Origin: an uncultured Oscillibacter sp.
GTDB taxonomy: Bacteria > Bacillota > Clostridia > Oscillospirales > Oscillospiraceae
Direction of reading: 5' to 3'
DNA length: 64,000 bases
Assembly (NCBI GenBank): GCA_910587705.1
Contig: CAJUMX010000001.1
Coordinates: forward strand, 186,001-250,000
Part shown: positions 56,267 through 64,000 of the stretch, piece by piece
How positions within the stretch are numbered: position 1 is the first letter of the stretch
How the letters are laid out: each line of letters opens with the position of its first letter
Position numbers and translations under genes: made by a program
The notes under the pieces: generated by a model
What the model saw: only the letters and a program-made list of their open reading frames with translations
The model's database searches: none
What the model was told of the DNA's origin: nothing

Positions 56267-57712
56267 ATGACAACCCCGGACACCCAGACCAGACGGCTTC
56301 CCGCCAGCCAGAAATACGCCTTCGGCATCGGCGCCATCGGCAAAGACGCCATCTGCAACCTCGTTGGCGCTTTCCTGATGCTGTACATGACGGACACCCT
56401 GGGCCTGAGCGCGGCCTTTGCCGGCGTGCTCCTCGGCGTCGCCCGAATCTGGGACGCCATCAACGATCCCATGATGGGCATGATTGTGGACAACACCCAC
56501 ACCCGGTACGGGAAATTCCGTATCTGGCTCATCATCGGCACCCTGATCAACTCCGTGTTCTTCATCCTGCTTTTCACCACCTGCGGCATCACCGACAAGG
56601 GGACCCTGATGGTCTATGTGTCCGTCATGTACATCCTCTACGGCATGACCTACACCATCATGGACGTGCCCTACTGGTCTTGGCTGCCCAACCTCTCCAG
56701 CGACCCCCGGGAGCGGGAGTCCATCTCCGTCATCCCCCGCATCTTCGCCTCCATCGGCGGCTTCCTGGTGTGCACCTTCGGCCTGAACCTCATCAACTAC
56801 TTCAATGAAATGGCCGGGGACCAGACCGTCATGCAGACCCAGGACAACGGTCAGGTGCTGAACATCTCCGTCACCGGCTTCACCTACGCCGCCGTGGCCA
56901 TCGTGGTGCTGTTCATCGTCTGCATCGGCATCACCTGCGCCGTGGTCAAGGAAAAGCCCACCGTCGGAGAGGGCAAGGCGGAAAAGACCAGCCTCAAGGA
57001 AGCCTTTGCCATCATCATCAAGAACGACCAGCTGGTGGCCTTCATCGGCCTGCTGCTGACCTTCAACCTCTGCACCCAGATTCTGAAAGCCTTCGCTGTC
57101 TACTACTTCAAGGAGGCCTGCGGCAACGCCTACCTGTACTCCATCTTCGGCTATGCCATCATCGCCGAAATGGTAGGTCTCTTCCTCTTCCCCAAGATCG
57201 CCAAGAACATGGAGCGCGAGAAGGTCTACCTTCTGGCCTGCGCCCTCCCGGTTGTGGGTCTGGTGCTGCTGTTCGCCTTGGGCTATGTGGCTCCCTCCAG
57301 CACCGCCGGCGTCATCGCCTCCTGCGCCTTCATCTTCTTTGGTTCCGGTCTCTCCCTGGGCACCACCACCTGCTGCATCGCCGATGTTATTGACTACGGC
57401 GAGCTGAAATTCGGCAAGCGGAACGAGTCCGTCACCTGCTCCGCCCAGACCTTCCTGATGAAGGCCGCCTCCGCTGTGGCCGCCACCCTCACCGGCGTTG
57501 GCCTGGACGTCATCGGCTACAATCCCGAGGCCTCCGGCGCTCAGTCCGCCGGCACCATCATGGGCATCCGCTTCCTCATGTTCGCCGTGCCCATCGCCCT
57601 GGCCATCCTCAGCTTCCTGATCTACAAGACCCAGTACAAGCTGAAGGGCGCGCGCCTGGACCAGCTGACGAAGGACGTCAACGCCCTCCACGCCAAGCAG
57701 GGCCAAAAGTAA
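56267..57712 (+). CDS. GPH-family (melibiose-type) sugar:cation symporter
   Basis: A 481-residue transporter of the glycoside-pentoside-hexuronide family, 12 membrane segments. KYAFGIGAIGKDAICNLVGAFLMLYMTDTLG at the N-terminus and WDAINDPMMGMIVDNTHTRYGKFR (the GPH signature with the cation-site Asp) are diagnostic. The ATG at 56267 follows AAGGAGGAACCCACA; the frame is open back to 56129 but without a start site of similar quality. The stop is 28 nt before the alpha-galactosidase gene, so it very likely imports alpha-galactosides such as melibiose or raffinose. Confidence 0.92.
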   Translation: MTTPDTQTRRLPASQKYAFGIGAIGKDAICNLVGAFLMLYMTDTLGLSAAFAGVLLGVARIWDAINDPMMGMIVDNTHTRYGKFRIWLIIGTLINSVFFILLFTTCGITDKGTLMVYVSVMYILYGMTYTIMDVPYWSWLPNLSSDPRERESISVIPRIFASIGGFLVCTFGLNLINYFNEMAGDQTVMQTQDNGQVLNISVTGFTYAAVAIVVLFIVCIGITCAVVKEKPTVGEGKAEKTSLKEAFAIIIKNDQLVAFIGLLLTFNLCTQILKAFAVYYFKEACGNAYLYSIFGYAIIAEMVGLFLFPKIAKNMEREKVYLLACALPVVGLVLLFALGYVAPSSTAGVIASCAFIFFGSGLSLGTTTCCIADVIDYGELKFGKRNESVTCSAQTFLMKAASAVAATLTGVGLDVIGYNPEASGAQSAGTIMGIRFLMFAVPIALAILSFLIYKTQYKLKGARLDQLTKDVNALHAKQGQK

Positions 57713-57740
57713 GCCCAATACCGAATAAGGAGGACCCTTT

Positions 57741-59957
57741 ATGAGCATCGCCTACCACGAAAGCACGAAAACCTTCCACCTGACCAACGGCCAAATCAGC
57801 TACATCATGAAGGTGCTCCCCAACGGGGCCCTGGGACAGCTGTACTTCGGCAAGGCCATCCGGGACCGGGAGAGCTTCGACCACCTGCTGGAGATGAAGC
57901 ATCGGCCCATGAGCTCTTGGGTTTTCGAGGGCAACAAGCTCTTCTCCCTGGAGCACACCCGGCAGGAGTACCCCTCCTACGGCTCCACCGACTACCGCCA
58001 CCCCGCCGTGCAGATCCTCCAGCCCGACGGCAGCCGGATTACGGACTTCGTGGTCCAGTCCCACAGCGTCGCCCCCGGAAAGCCCGCCCTGGAGGGCCTG
58101 CCCGCCACCTACTGCGAGTCCGGCAGCGAGGCCGAAACCCTCACCGTCCATCTGCGGGACGAGCTGCTGGGGGTCTCTCTGGACCTGAACTACACCCTCT
58201 TCGCGGACCGGCCTGCCCTGGCCCGCTCCGCCCGGCTGGTGAACGAGGGGGGGCTGGACCTCCACCTCACCCACGCCATGAGCCTCTGCCTGGACCTTCC
58301 CGACCGCGACTATGAGTTTGTCCACTTCTCCGGGGCCTGGTCCCGGGAGCGCTGGATGAAGGTCCGGCGTTTGGAGCAGGGCATCCAGTCCGTGGAGTCC
58401 GCCCGGGGCAACTCCTCCCACAACCATAACCCCTTTGTTATGCTCCGCCGCCCCGGCACGGACGAGGACCAGGGCGAGATCATCGGCCTCTCCCTCATCT
58501 ACTCCGGCAACTTCCTGGCCCAGGCGGAGGTGGACACCTGGGACACCACCCGGGTCACCCTGGGCATCAACCCCTTCGGCTTCGACTGGAAGCTGGCCCC
58601 CGGAGAGTCCTTCCAGACGCCCGAGGCGGTGATGGTCTACTCCCACGAGGGCATGAACGCCATGAGCCGCACCTTCCACCAGCTTTACCGCAGCCGCCTG
58701 GCCCGGGGCCAGTGGCGGGACAAACCCCGGCCCATCCTCATCAACAACTGGGAGGCCACCTACTTCGACTTTACCGAAGATAAGCTGGTGACCATCGCCG
58801 AGGCCGCCCACAAGGACGGCGTGGAGCTCTTCGTCCTGGACGACGGCTGGTTTGGCGCCCGGTGCAATGACTTCGCGGGCCTGGGGGACTGGACCCCCAA
58901 CCGGGACCGCCTGCCGGAGGGACTGGCCAGTCTGGCCCGGCGAATCAACGACCTGGGCATGCAGTTTGGCCTCTGGTTCGAGCCGGAGATGGTCAACAAG
59001 GACTCCGACCTCTACCGGGCCCACCCGGATTGGATCATCCACGTCCCGGGCCGCCGGGAGTCCCATGGACGGAACCAGTACGTGCTGGACTTCTCCCGGC
59101 CCGAGGTGGTGGACTGCATCTATGACCAGATGGCAAAACTCCTCAGCGAGGCCAACATCTCCTATATCAAATGGGATATGAACCGCAGCATCTCGGAGCC
59201 CTTCTCCGAGGCCCTGCCTCCGGACCGGCAGGGAGAGCTGTTCCACCGCTATATCCTGGGCGTTTACCGCCTCTACGAGCGGCTGACCGCCAGCTTCCCC
59301 CACGTCCTCTTCGAGTCCTGCTCCTCCGGCGGTGGGCGGTTCGACCCCGGCATGCTGTACTACGCGCCCCAGTGCTGGGCCTCCGACGACTCCGACGCGG
59401 TGGAGCGGCTGAAAATCCAGTACGGCACCTCCTACTGCTATCCCATTAGCTCCATCGGGGCCCACGTGTCGGCGGTGCCCAACCACCAGGTGAAGCGGAT
59501 CACCCCCTTGGCCACCCGGGCCAACGTGGCTCACTTCGGCACCTTCGGCTATGAGCTGGATTTGAACAAGCTCACGGCGGAGGAACGGGAGCAGGTCCGT
59601 CAGCAGATTGCCTTCATGAAAGAGTACCGGGAGGTTCTCCAGTTCGGCGACTTCTACCGGCTCCGCTCTCCCTTTGATGGGAACTTTACTTCCTGGATGG
59701 CGGTGAGTCTGGATAAGAAAACCGCTCTGGTGGGCTGGTACCGGACGCTGAGCGAGACCAACGGCTCCTGCCGCCGGGTGAAGCTCCAGGGCCTGGCCCC
59801 GGATCTCTGCTACCAGGTGGACGGCGGAGAGACCCACTACGGCGACGAGCTGATGAATCTGGGCCTCGTGACCACCGACAGCGGCGCGGGCGAATGCCAG
59901 CCTGGCGAGCGGCCCATCTGTGACTTCGATTCTCACATCTTTGTGCTGAAAGCGTGA
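57741..59957 (+). CDS. Alpha-galactosidase, GH36
   Basis: A 738-residue GH36 enzyme that hydrolyses alpha-1,6-galactosides (melibiose, raffinose, stachyose). N-terminal beta-sandwich (about 1-320), catalytic TIM barrel (about 330-640) with LFVLDDGWFGAR, the nucleophile Asp479 in SYIKWDMNRS, and the acid/base region CWASDDSD (about 546-552), then a C-terminal beta domain. Length and motifs match the tetrameric MelA/AgaA type. There is no signal peptide, so it acts inside the cell on sugar brought in by the upstream symporter. A TAAGGAGGACCC site precedes the ATG. It is the second gene of the two-gene operon. Confidence 0.94.
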   Translation: MSIAYHESTKTFHLTNGQISYIMKVLPNGALGQLYFGKAIRDRESFDHLLEMKHRPMSSWVFEGNKLFSLEHTRQEYPSYGSTDYRHPAVQILQPDGSRITDFVVQSHSVAPGKPALEGLPATYCESGSEAETLTVHLRDELLGVSLDLNYTLFADRPALARSARLVNEGGLDLHLTHAMSLCLDLPDRDYEFVHFSGAWSRERWMKVRRLEQGIQSVESARGNSSHNHNPFVMLRRPGTDEDQGEIIGLSLIYSGNFLAQAEVDTWDTTRVTLGINPFGFDWKLAPGESFQTPEAVMVYSHEGMNAMSRTFHQLYRSRLARGQWRDKPRPILINNWEATYFDFTEDKLVTIAEAAHKDGVELFVLDDGWFGARCNDFAGLGDWTPNRDRLPEGLASLARRINDLGMQFGLWFEPEMVNKDSDLYRAHPDWIIHVPGRRESHGRNQYVLDFSRPEVVDCIYDQMAKLLSEANISYIKWDMNRSISEPFSEALPPDRQGELFHRYILGVYRLYERLTASFPHVLFESCSSGGGRFDPGMLYYAPQCWASDDSDAVERLKIQYGTSYCYPISSIGAHVSAVPNHQVKRITPLATRANVAHFGTFGYELDLNKLTAEEREQVRQQIAFMKEYREVLQFGDFYRLRSPFDGNFTSWMAVSLDKKTALVGWYRTLSETNGSCRRVKLQGLAPDLCYQVDGGETHYGDELMNLGLVTTDSGAGECQPGERPICDFDSHIFVLKA

Positions 59958-60011
59958 AAACCGGCGGGCCCCTTTTCCGAAGGTCCGCTCTCCCTTCCCC
60001 TATAGACGGAG

Positions 60012-60036
60012 GCGGGCCGCCCCATGGGCGGCCCGC
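60012..60036. terminator. Bidirectional terminator
   Basis: GCGGGCCGCCC...GGGCGGCCCGC palindrome (60012-60036), plus-strand tail TTCCGTTTGG; lies between the alpha-galactosidase and the convergent AraC gene. Confidence 0.7.
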
Positions 60037-60057
60037 TTCCGTTTGGTTCGTTGTATT

Positions 60058-60963
60058 CTAGGGGACGGGCTGCCGCTCATCCTCCGGCGCTTCCGCCAGA
60101 TGCTCCAGGCTCCGCAGAGCCCGCTCCCGGTCCCACTTCCGGTACTTGATCGGCGTGATGCCGAACTGCTGCTTAAAGGCTTTGGAAAAAACCTGGGGGT
60201 CCTGATAGCCGCAGCTCATGGCGATGTTGGCAACCGACGCGTCTGTCAACGTCAGCTGCTCCTTGGCCCGGGTCAGGCGGAACTGGGTCAAACATTCCTG
60301 GGGAGAAACCCCCAGCACCCGCCGGAACAACGTGAAGAGATAGCTCCGGTTCAGGGCCACGTAGCCCGCGATATCCGACACGGTAATACCGTTGGCATAG
60401 TTGTTCCGGATGTACTCCATGGCCTGGTGGATGTACAGATTTTCCCGCTCCCGCTTGGTGAGGCGGCGCTCCGAGTCCCGGGAAATCCCCTTGGCAAGGC
60501 AGGCGAAAAATTGGCACAGCAGGGACTGGAGCATAAAGTCCGCCTCCGTGTCGGACTTGTTGTAGGTCAGCATGGACTCCACCAGCTTCAAAAGCTCCCC
60601 GCCGTCCTCACAGCGGAAGGTCAGCTGGTCGCTTCCCAGGCCCAAGCTCCGCAGGCAGCTCTCGCACTTGGCCCCGTCGAAGCCAATCCAAAGATAGGTC
60701 CAAGGGTCCTCCCCAGAGGCCTGATAGAAGGTCTGCTTATTGGGCTCAATCAGGAAGCCCTCCCCCTTGTGGAGGGAGAACTCCTGGTCCTCCGCCCGGT
60801 AGACGCCGCTGCCGTCCAAAATATAGTGGAGCAGGTAATTGGGCCGGACCGCCGGTCCATAGCTGTGCAGCGGCTCGCACCGGGCATGGCCGCAGTAGCA
60901 GAGGTAGAAATCGGAGAACTTTTGATACTGCTTTTGCAGATGCAGGACATAGCTTTCTTCCAT
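60058..60963 (-). CDS. AraC-family transcriptional regulator
   Basis: A 301-residue regulator: N-terminal cupin-type AraC ligand-binding domain (about 20-165, LLHYILDGSGVYRAEDQEFSLHKGEGFLIEPNKQTFYQA) and C-terminal double helix-turn-helix (about 185-285, ITVSDIAGYVALNRSYLFTLFRRVLGVSPQECLTQFRLTRAKEQL and VANIAMSCGYQDPQVFSKAFKQQFG). This is the sugar-sensing type found with alpha-galactoside genes (MsmR/RafR-like). It is convergent with the symporter/alpha-galactosidase operon and probably activates it. It begins 34 nt after the NifX-like gene and may be transcribed with it. Confidence 0.92.
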   Translation of the reverse strand: MEESYVLHLQKQYQKFSDFYLCYCGHARCEPLHSYGPAVRPNYLLHYILDGSGVYRAEDQEFSLHKGEGFLIEPNKQTFYQASGEDPWTYLWIGFDGAKCESCLRSLGLGSDQLTFRCEDGGELLKLVESMLTYNKSDTEADFMLQSLLCQFFACLAKGISRDSERRLTKRERENLYIHQAMEYIRNNYANGITVSDIAGYVALNRSYLFTLFRRVLGVSPQECLTQFRLTRAKEQLTLTDASVANIAMSCGYQDPQVFSKAFKQQFGITPIKYRKWDRERALRSLEHLAEAPEDERQPVP

Positions 60964-60997
60964 GGCCCTCGCCTCCTATTCCAAGCCTGTGCGGCGT

Positions 60998-61390
60998 TTA
61001 TCCGCCGCAGTGCCCACCATGCTTGTCCTCCCCGCAGGCTCCGTGCTCTTTGTGGTCATGGTGTCCGCACTGGACATTGGCATTGTAGTCCAGCGTTCCC
61101 GCCAAAAAGGCCCGGACCGCCTCGTCCGCCCCGCCGGTAACGCCGCCATAGAGCCGGATTCCCGCCTGGGCCAGCGCCTGCTGGGCTCCCGCGCCGATGC
61201 CGCCGCAGATCAGCGTGTCTACCCCCAGTCCGGACAGGAAGCCCGCCAGCGCGCCGTGGCCGCTTCCGGCGGGGTCGGCGGTCCGCTCCCCGGTAATCTG
61301 TCCATTCTCCACGTCGTAGAGCTTGAATTGGCCGGTGTGGCCGAAATGCTGGAATACCAGTCCGTTTTCATAGGGCACCGCAATTGTCAT
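60998..61390 (-). CDS. NifX/NifB-associated (dinitrogenase Fe-Mo cofactor) family protein
   Basis: A 130-residue protein of the NifX/NafY/MTH1175-like family: TIAVPYENGLVFQHFGHTGQFKLYDVENG at the N-terminus and VDTLICGGIGAGAQQALAQAGIRLYGGVTGGADEAVRAFLAGTL, the typical ribonuclease-H-like fold. The tail is Cys/His rich (CGHHDHKEHGACGEDKHGGHC), suggesting metal or iron-sulfur binding. No nif genes are nearby; such stand-alone members in anaerobes are thought to carry iron-sulfur or metal clusters. The start at 61390 has AAGGAG with 8-nt spacing; a GTG at 61399 is too close. Confidence 0.85.
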   Translation of the reverse strand: MTIAVPYENGLVFQHFGHTGQFKLYDVENGQITGERTADPAGSGHGALAGFLSGLGVDTLICGGIGAGAQQALAQAGIRLYGGVTGGADEAVRAFLAGTLDYNANVQCGHHDHKEHGACGEDKHGGHCGG

Positions 61391-61416
61391 GATACGCACT
61401 CCTTTTCATCTTGTCT

Positions 61417-61441
61417 CCCCGGCGTCTGCCGGGGCGTTTTT
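61417..61441 (+). terminator. Terminator-like hairpin on the plus strand with no visible gene before it
   Basis: CCCCGGC (61417-61423) / GCCGGGG (61428-61434), 4-nt loop, followed by CGTTTTTTT. Its T-run is on the plus strand, although both nearest genes on its left are minus-strand. It may guard against antisense reading, or be a remnant. Confidence 0.6.
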
Positions 61442-61466
61442 TTGCTTGTCTGTATGAAAGCTGGCT

Positions 61467-61607
61467 CTAGGCCGGCGGCTTGTAGTCGCATCTCTGCCAA
61501 TGAGCCGGAACGCAGATGATCTGGGATTTCCACTTTCCGCCGAACACCTCCAGTCCGTACCCCAGCGGACGGCGGATGTCCCTCTCCAATTTTCGCTGGT
61601 ATGTCAT
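61467..61607 (-). pseudogene. Truncated HxlR-family regulator
   Basis: A 46-residue frame starting MTYQRKLERDIRRPLGYGLE and continuing VFGGKWKSQIIC, which matches the first helix and GGKWK core of HxlR regulators. It then diverges (VPAHWQRCDYKPPA) and stops. The recognition helix and wing are missing. A GGAGGCGGAGCG site precedes the ATG. Full HxlR proteins have about 110-130 residues (compare the gene at 37711). It is a remnant, or a very short expressed peptide. Confidence 0.7.
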
Positions 61608-61703
61608 CGCTCCGCCTCCTCGGCTGTTCCTATTGTAGAACGAAATCGCCGGATTTGCAAGTCACGATGAAGCTTATAAGCAGCTCATAAGTTTGTGGAT
61701 ATC

Positions 61704-61965
61704 TTTACAGGCTTGCCTGGGCCGCTTACAATGGGCCACATGCACCGGCAGAGATCCGCCGCGATAAGCCGAGCACCTCACCGAAGGTCCCCTAATGAAC
61801 CGCTTCAAGCGGCAGGTGGAGGCCCTGTTCCAGGGCGCAGCCACCGTCAAGGGCGCTCTGCTCATCACACTGGAGCGGGTCATCGTCACCCCCTGGTCCG
61901 GACAACAAGAAGGAGCTCTGATTCCAGACGTTGCCGTTGCAATCAAAAAAGGAATATGTTACCAT
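61704..61965 (+). other. Possible gene remnant and promoters upstream of the nucleoside hydrolase
   Basis: TTTACA (61704-61709) / TACAAT (61727-61732), 17-nt spacer, is a promoter-like pair. From 61795 about 40 codons with GC-rich third positions read RFKRQVEALFQGAATVKGAL and LITLERVIVTPWSG before codon use becomes AT-rich and the frame runs into the next gene. It may be the decayed end of a gene I do not recognise. A second pair, TTGCAA (61937-61942) / TACCAT (61960-61965), 17-nt spacer, is the likelier promoter of the nucleoside hydrolase. Confidence 0.4.
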
Positions 61966-62014
61966 AAGCCCATCAAGGCGCAAGCGAAACCGCTTTGGAA
62001 GGGAGAGACATTCT

Positions 62015-62968
62015 ATGGCAAGACAAAAAATCATCTGCGACTGCGACCCCGGGCACGACGACGCCGTTGCCATTTTGCTGGCGGCAAACAGCCCGGAGCT
62101 GGAGCTCCTGGGCATCACCATCGTGGCGGGGAACCAGACGCTGAACAACACCGGCCGCAACGCCTGCCACGTATTGCAATGGCTGGGGATGGAGCACATT
62201 CCCGTCTACACAGGCTGCGACCGTCCCATGGTTCGAGACCGGGTGACGGCGGGGGACATCCACGGTGAGTCGGGCCTGGATGGCCCGGTTTTCCCGCCCT
62301 TGCACAAGGCGGTGGAAGCGGAACACGCGGTAAACTACCTGATCCGCACCCTGCTGAACTCCCAAGGAGATATCATCGTGGTCACCTCCGGCCCCATGAC
62401 AAACCTGGGCATGGCCCTGCGGATGGAGCCCCGGATTGCGGAAAAGATTCAGCGAATCGTCCTGATGGGCGGCTCCTACACCAACGGCAACGTGACCCCG
62501 GCGGCGGAATTCAACATCCTGGCTGACCCGGAGGCCGCCCACGTGTGCTTCTCCTCCGGCCGTCCCATCACCATGATCGGCCTGGACGTGACCCGGAAGG
62601 TCCTCTGCTGCCCGGAAATCGTGGAGCGTATGGCCCAGGCAAACACCTGCGCCTCCCGGCTCTTCGTGGACCTGATGGGGCATTTCTGCAAGGCCCAAAA
62701 GGAGGTTTTCGGCTGGGAGGGCGGCCCCCTTCATGACCCCGTGACCATCGCCTCCCTGCTGGACCCGGAGCTGGTGGTTACAAAGCCCATGAACGTGCAG
62801 ATTGACTTGAGCCATGGCCCGTCCTATGGGCGGACCAACTGCGACGCCTTTGGCTACTTGGGGCTTCCCGCCACGGCGGACGTGGCGGTGGACATCCATG
62901 TGGACCGCTTCTGGGACCTGATCGAAGCCGGGCTCCGTCGCTACGGCGAAACGGAGGCCAGGGCGTGA
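62015..62968 (+). CDS. Nucleoside hydrolase (IUNH family)
   Basis: A 317-residue inosine/uridine-preferring nucleoside hydrolase, splitting ribonucleosides into base and ribose. The Ca2+-binding N-terminal motif is CDCDPGHDDAVAILLA. VVTSGPMTNLGMAL, RIVLMGGSYTNGNVTPAAEFNILADPEAA and LHDPVTIASLLDPEL (with the C-terminal Asp ligand) follow in order. The ATG at 62015 follows GGAAGGGAG. It could process nucleosides taken up by the BMP/NupOPQ system of this window. Base specificity is not evident. Confidence 0.92.
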   Translation: MARQKIICDCDPGHDDAVAILLAANSPELELLGITIVAGNQTLNNTGRNACHVLQWLGMEHIPVYTGCDRPMVRDRVTAGDIHGESGLDGPVFPPLHKAVEAEHAVNYLIRTLLNSQGDIIVVTSGPMTNLGMALRMEPRIAEKIQRIVLMGGSYTNGNVTPAAEFNILADPEAAHVCFSSGRPITMIGLDVTRKVLCCPEIVERMAQANTCASRLFVDLMGHFCKAQKEVFGWEGGPLHDPVTIASLLDPELVVTKPMNVQIDLSHGPSYGRTNCDAFGYLGLPATADVAVDIHVDRFWDLIEAGLRRYGETEARA

Positions 62969-63031
62969 GGTCCCACATGCCGGAGCCACTGGATGGGACG
63001 AGCTTTTCCTCAAGGAAGGCTTGAACGCGAT

Positions 63032-63058
63032 GGAGGCGGAGCCAGTGGCTCCGCCTCC
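63032..63058. terminator. Strong hairpin between convergent genes
   Basis: GGAGGCGGAGCC (63032-63043) / GGCTCCGCCTCC (63047-63058), AGT loop. It lacks a clear T-run on either side, so it is only a probable terminator. Confidence 0.5.
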
Positions 63059-63060
63059 GT

Positions 63061-64000
63061 TCAACTGTCTCCAAATCGGCGGCCCCGGTTCTTCCGCTCC
63101 CGCTGGTAGCACTCGTCGCACAGCCGCCCCCGGTGGTACAGGGGCAGGGCCTTTCCGCAGACGTGGCAGAAGCGGATGTTGTTCCGCAGGCGGTGGAGAA
63201 GAATTTCGTTGATCTCCTCCGCCACCCGCTCCCGGCTGTCATAGAGCCGGTCCTCGTCCACCGGGCAGTCGAAGGCTTTGGCAAAGGAAAAATACAGGTC
63301 CAGCTTCCGGTAGTACAGCTCCAGCTCCGGCAGGGTGGGGTCTCCCTCCGGGAGGCCGGGCTGTTCCACGTCCTCCCCCTGCTGCCAGCGGCGCAGAAAG
63401 GAGAAGAACTGCTCCCGCAGGGCCTCCTCCGTCTCGTCAAAGGGGATGTTGGCCGCTTTCAGCTCCTGCTCCCGGGTGAGGGTGAAGCCCATCTCCCGCA
63501 TCTTGGAGATCAGGGCGATATACCGGGAGATGTCCAGCTTCCGATAGGGCTCCACCGTGGGCATTTTATTCCACTCCGTCAGTACCTCCAGCAGGTCAAA
63601 CTCCGCCTGGAGCACCAGGTCGGAAAACCCAGCCACAGCGTAGTCCAGAGGCGGAATCACCGCCTCCAGCCCCGCCCGGATGATGGGCAGGCCCTGGGTG
63701 GCCCCCACATAGCCCCGGTTGTACATGCCGAAGCGGCCCGCCCGCCCGGCAATCTGCCGGATTTCCTCCGGCCTCAGCTCCCGGCGCTCCACGCCGTCGA
63801 ACTTTTCCGTCTCCAAGAAGATGATTCGCCGGATAGGGAGGTTCAGCCCCATGCCGATGGCGTCGGTGGAGACGATATACTGCATCTCCCCCTTTAAAAA
63901 GCCCTCCATCTGCCGCCGCCGGGTGGAGTAGGGCAGAGCTCCGTAGATGATGGCGGGCTCCTTCCCGCTCTGGCGCAGGTCCTCCGCCACACTAAGGACC
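63061..64000 (-). CDS. SF2 RNA helicase C-terminal part (Suv3/Ski2-like), cut by the window edge
   Basis: The visible 312 residues are the C-terminal part of an ATP-dependent helicase; the frame is open at base 64000. Seen are the RecA2 motifs ALPYSTRRRQMEGF, IVSTDAIGMGLNLPIRRIIF (motif V) and QIAGRAGRFG (motif VI, with arginine finger). A helical domain follows, then a C-terminal zinc ribbon with CHVCGK and CDECYQ. Order and spacing resemble bacterial Suv3-like helicases. The ATP-binding motifs I-III must lie beyond the edge. Target RNA unknown. Confidence 0.85.
   Translation of the reverse strand, partial: VLSVAEDLRQSGKEPAIIYGALPYSTRRRQMEGFLKGEMQYIVSTDAIGMGLNLPIRRIIFLETEKFDGVERRELRPEEIRQIAGRAGRFGMYNRGYVGATQGLPIIRAGLEAVIPPLDYAVAGFSDLVLQAEFDLLEVLTEWNKMPTVEPYRKLDISRYIALISKMREMGFTLTREQELKAANIPFDETEEALREQFFSFLRRWQQGEDVEQPGLPEGDPTLPELELYYRKLDLYFSFAKAFDCPVDEDRLYDSRERVAEEINEILLHRLRNNIRFCHVCGKALPLYHRGRLCDECYQRERKNRGRRFGDS

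Overview
The window is a GC-rich stretch (coding third positions mostly G or C) from what looks like an anaerobic Firmicute, probably of the Oscillospirales (Flavonifractor/Oscillibacter-like; this is inference, as no rRNA is present). The evidence is the gene content: pyruvate:ferredoxin oxidoreductase, tryptophanase-type lyase, lysine 2,3-aminomutase-type radical SAM enzyme, L-cysteine desulfidase, BMP-type nucleoside ABC transporter and LytTR, PadR, HxlR and BlaI regulators, together with Gram-positive style strong AGGAGG ribosome sites and sigma-A promoters with 17-nt spacers. There are no rRNAs, tRNAs, insertion sequences, phage genes or CRISPR arrays. It reads as ordinary chromosome made of short, compact operons.

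1-7.9 kb: sugar-phosphate genes (pgi, mtlD), a CapA-like exported protein, then a sodium:solute symporter with threonine ammonia-lyase and a Crp/Fnr regulator. 7.9-14.1 kb (minus strand): thioredoxin plus a CoA-disulfide-reductase/rhodanese fusion, and a hybrid sensor kinase translationally coupled to an orphan solute-binding lipoprotein. 14.3-16.2 kb: two hypothetical proteins of nearly equal size and a PadR-like regulator.

16.3-22.8 kb is the most interesting region. A sigma-54 enhancer-binding protein lies between two transcription units: a minus-strand operon malY (C-S lyase), a DAACS transporter and a glutaredoxin-like protein, and a divergent gene for L-cysteine desulfidase. Both units have clear -24/-12 promoters, and a TTTRACCARTT motif (a perfect tandem 11-mer at one end, two diverged copies at the other) lies upstream of each. 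This looks like a dedicated sulfur-amino-acid catabolic regulon feeding pyruvate and H2S. Next to it are a CoA-transferase and pyruvate:ferredoxin oxidoreductase, which would take the pyruvate on to acetyl-CoA.

28.1-38.9 kb: an ECF sigma factor split by an in-frame amber codon with its DUF4367 partner and an exported protein; a LytTR regulator; a BlaI/BlaR1-type pair with a clear operator; a KamA-family enzyme behind an attenuator-like leader; a phosphodiester glycosidase; a radical SAM protein; HxlR and a hydroxypyruvate-isomerase-like protein. 39-43.9 kb: an NSS amino-acid transporter and a long tryptophanase-family lyase, divergent from a DauR/YheO-type regulator. 44-48 kb: a DUF342 (FapA-like) protein and a FIST-sensor/soluble chemoreceptor pair. 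48.1-53.2 kb: a complete BMP/NupOPQ nucleoside uptake operon. 53.4-55.7 kb: NagD-like phosphatase, inositol-dehydrogenase-like oxidoreductase and a 59-residue small protein. 56.2-61.6 kb: an alpha-galactoside uptake and hydrolysis operon with a convergent AraC regulator, a NifX-like protein and a truncated HxlR gene. 62-64 kb: a nucleoside hydrolase and the C-terminal part of an SF2 RNA helicase cut by the window edge.
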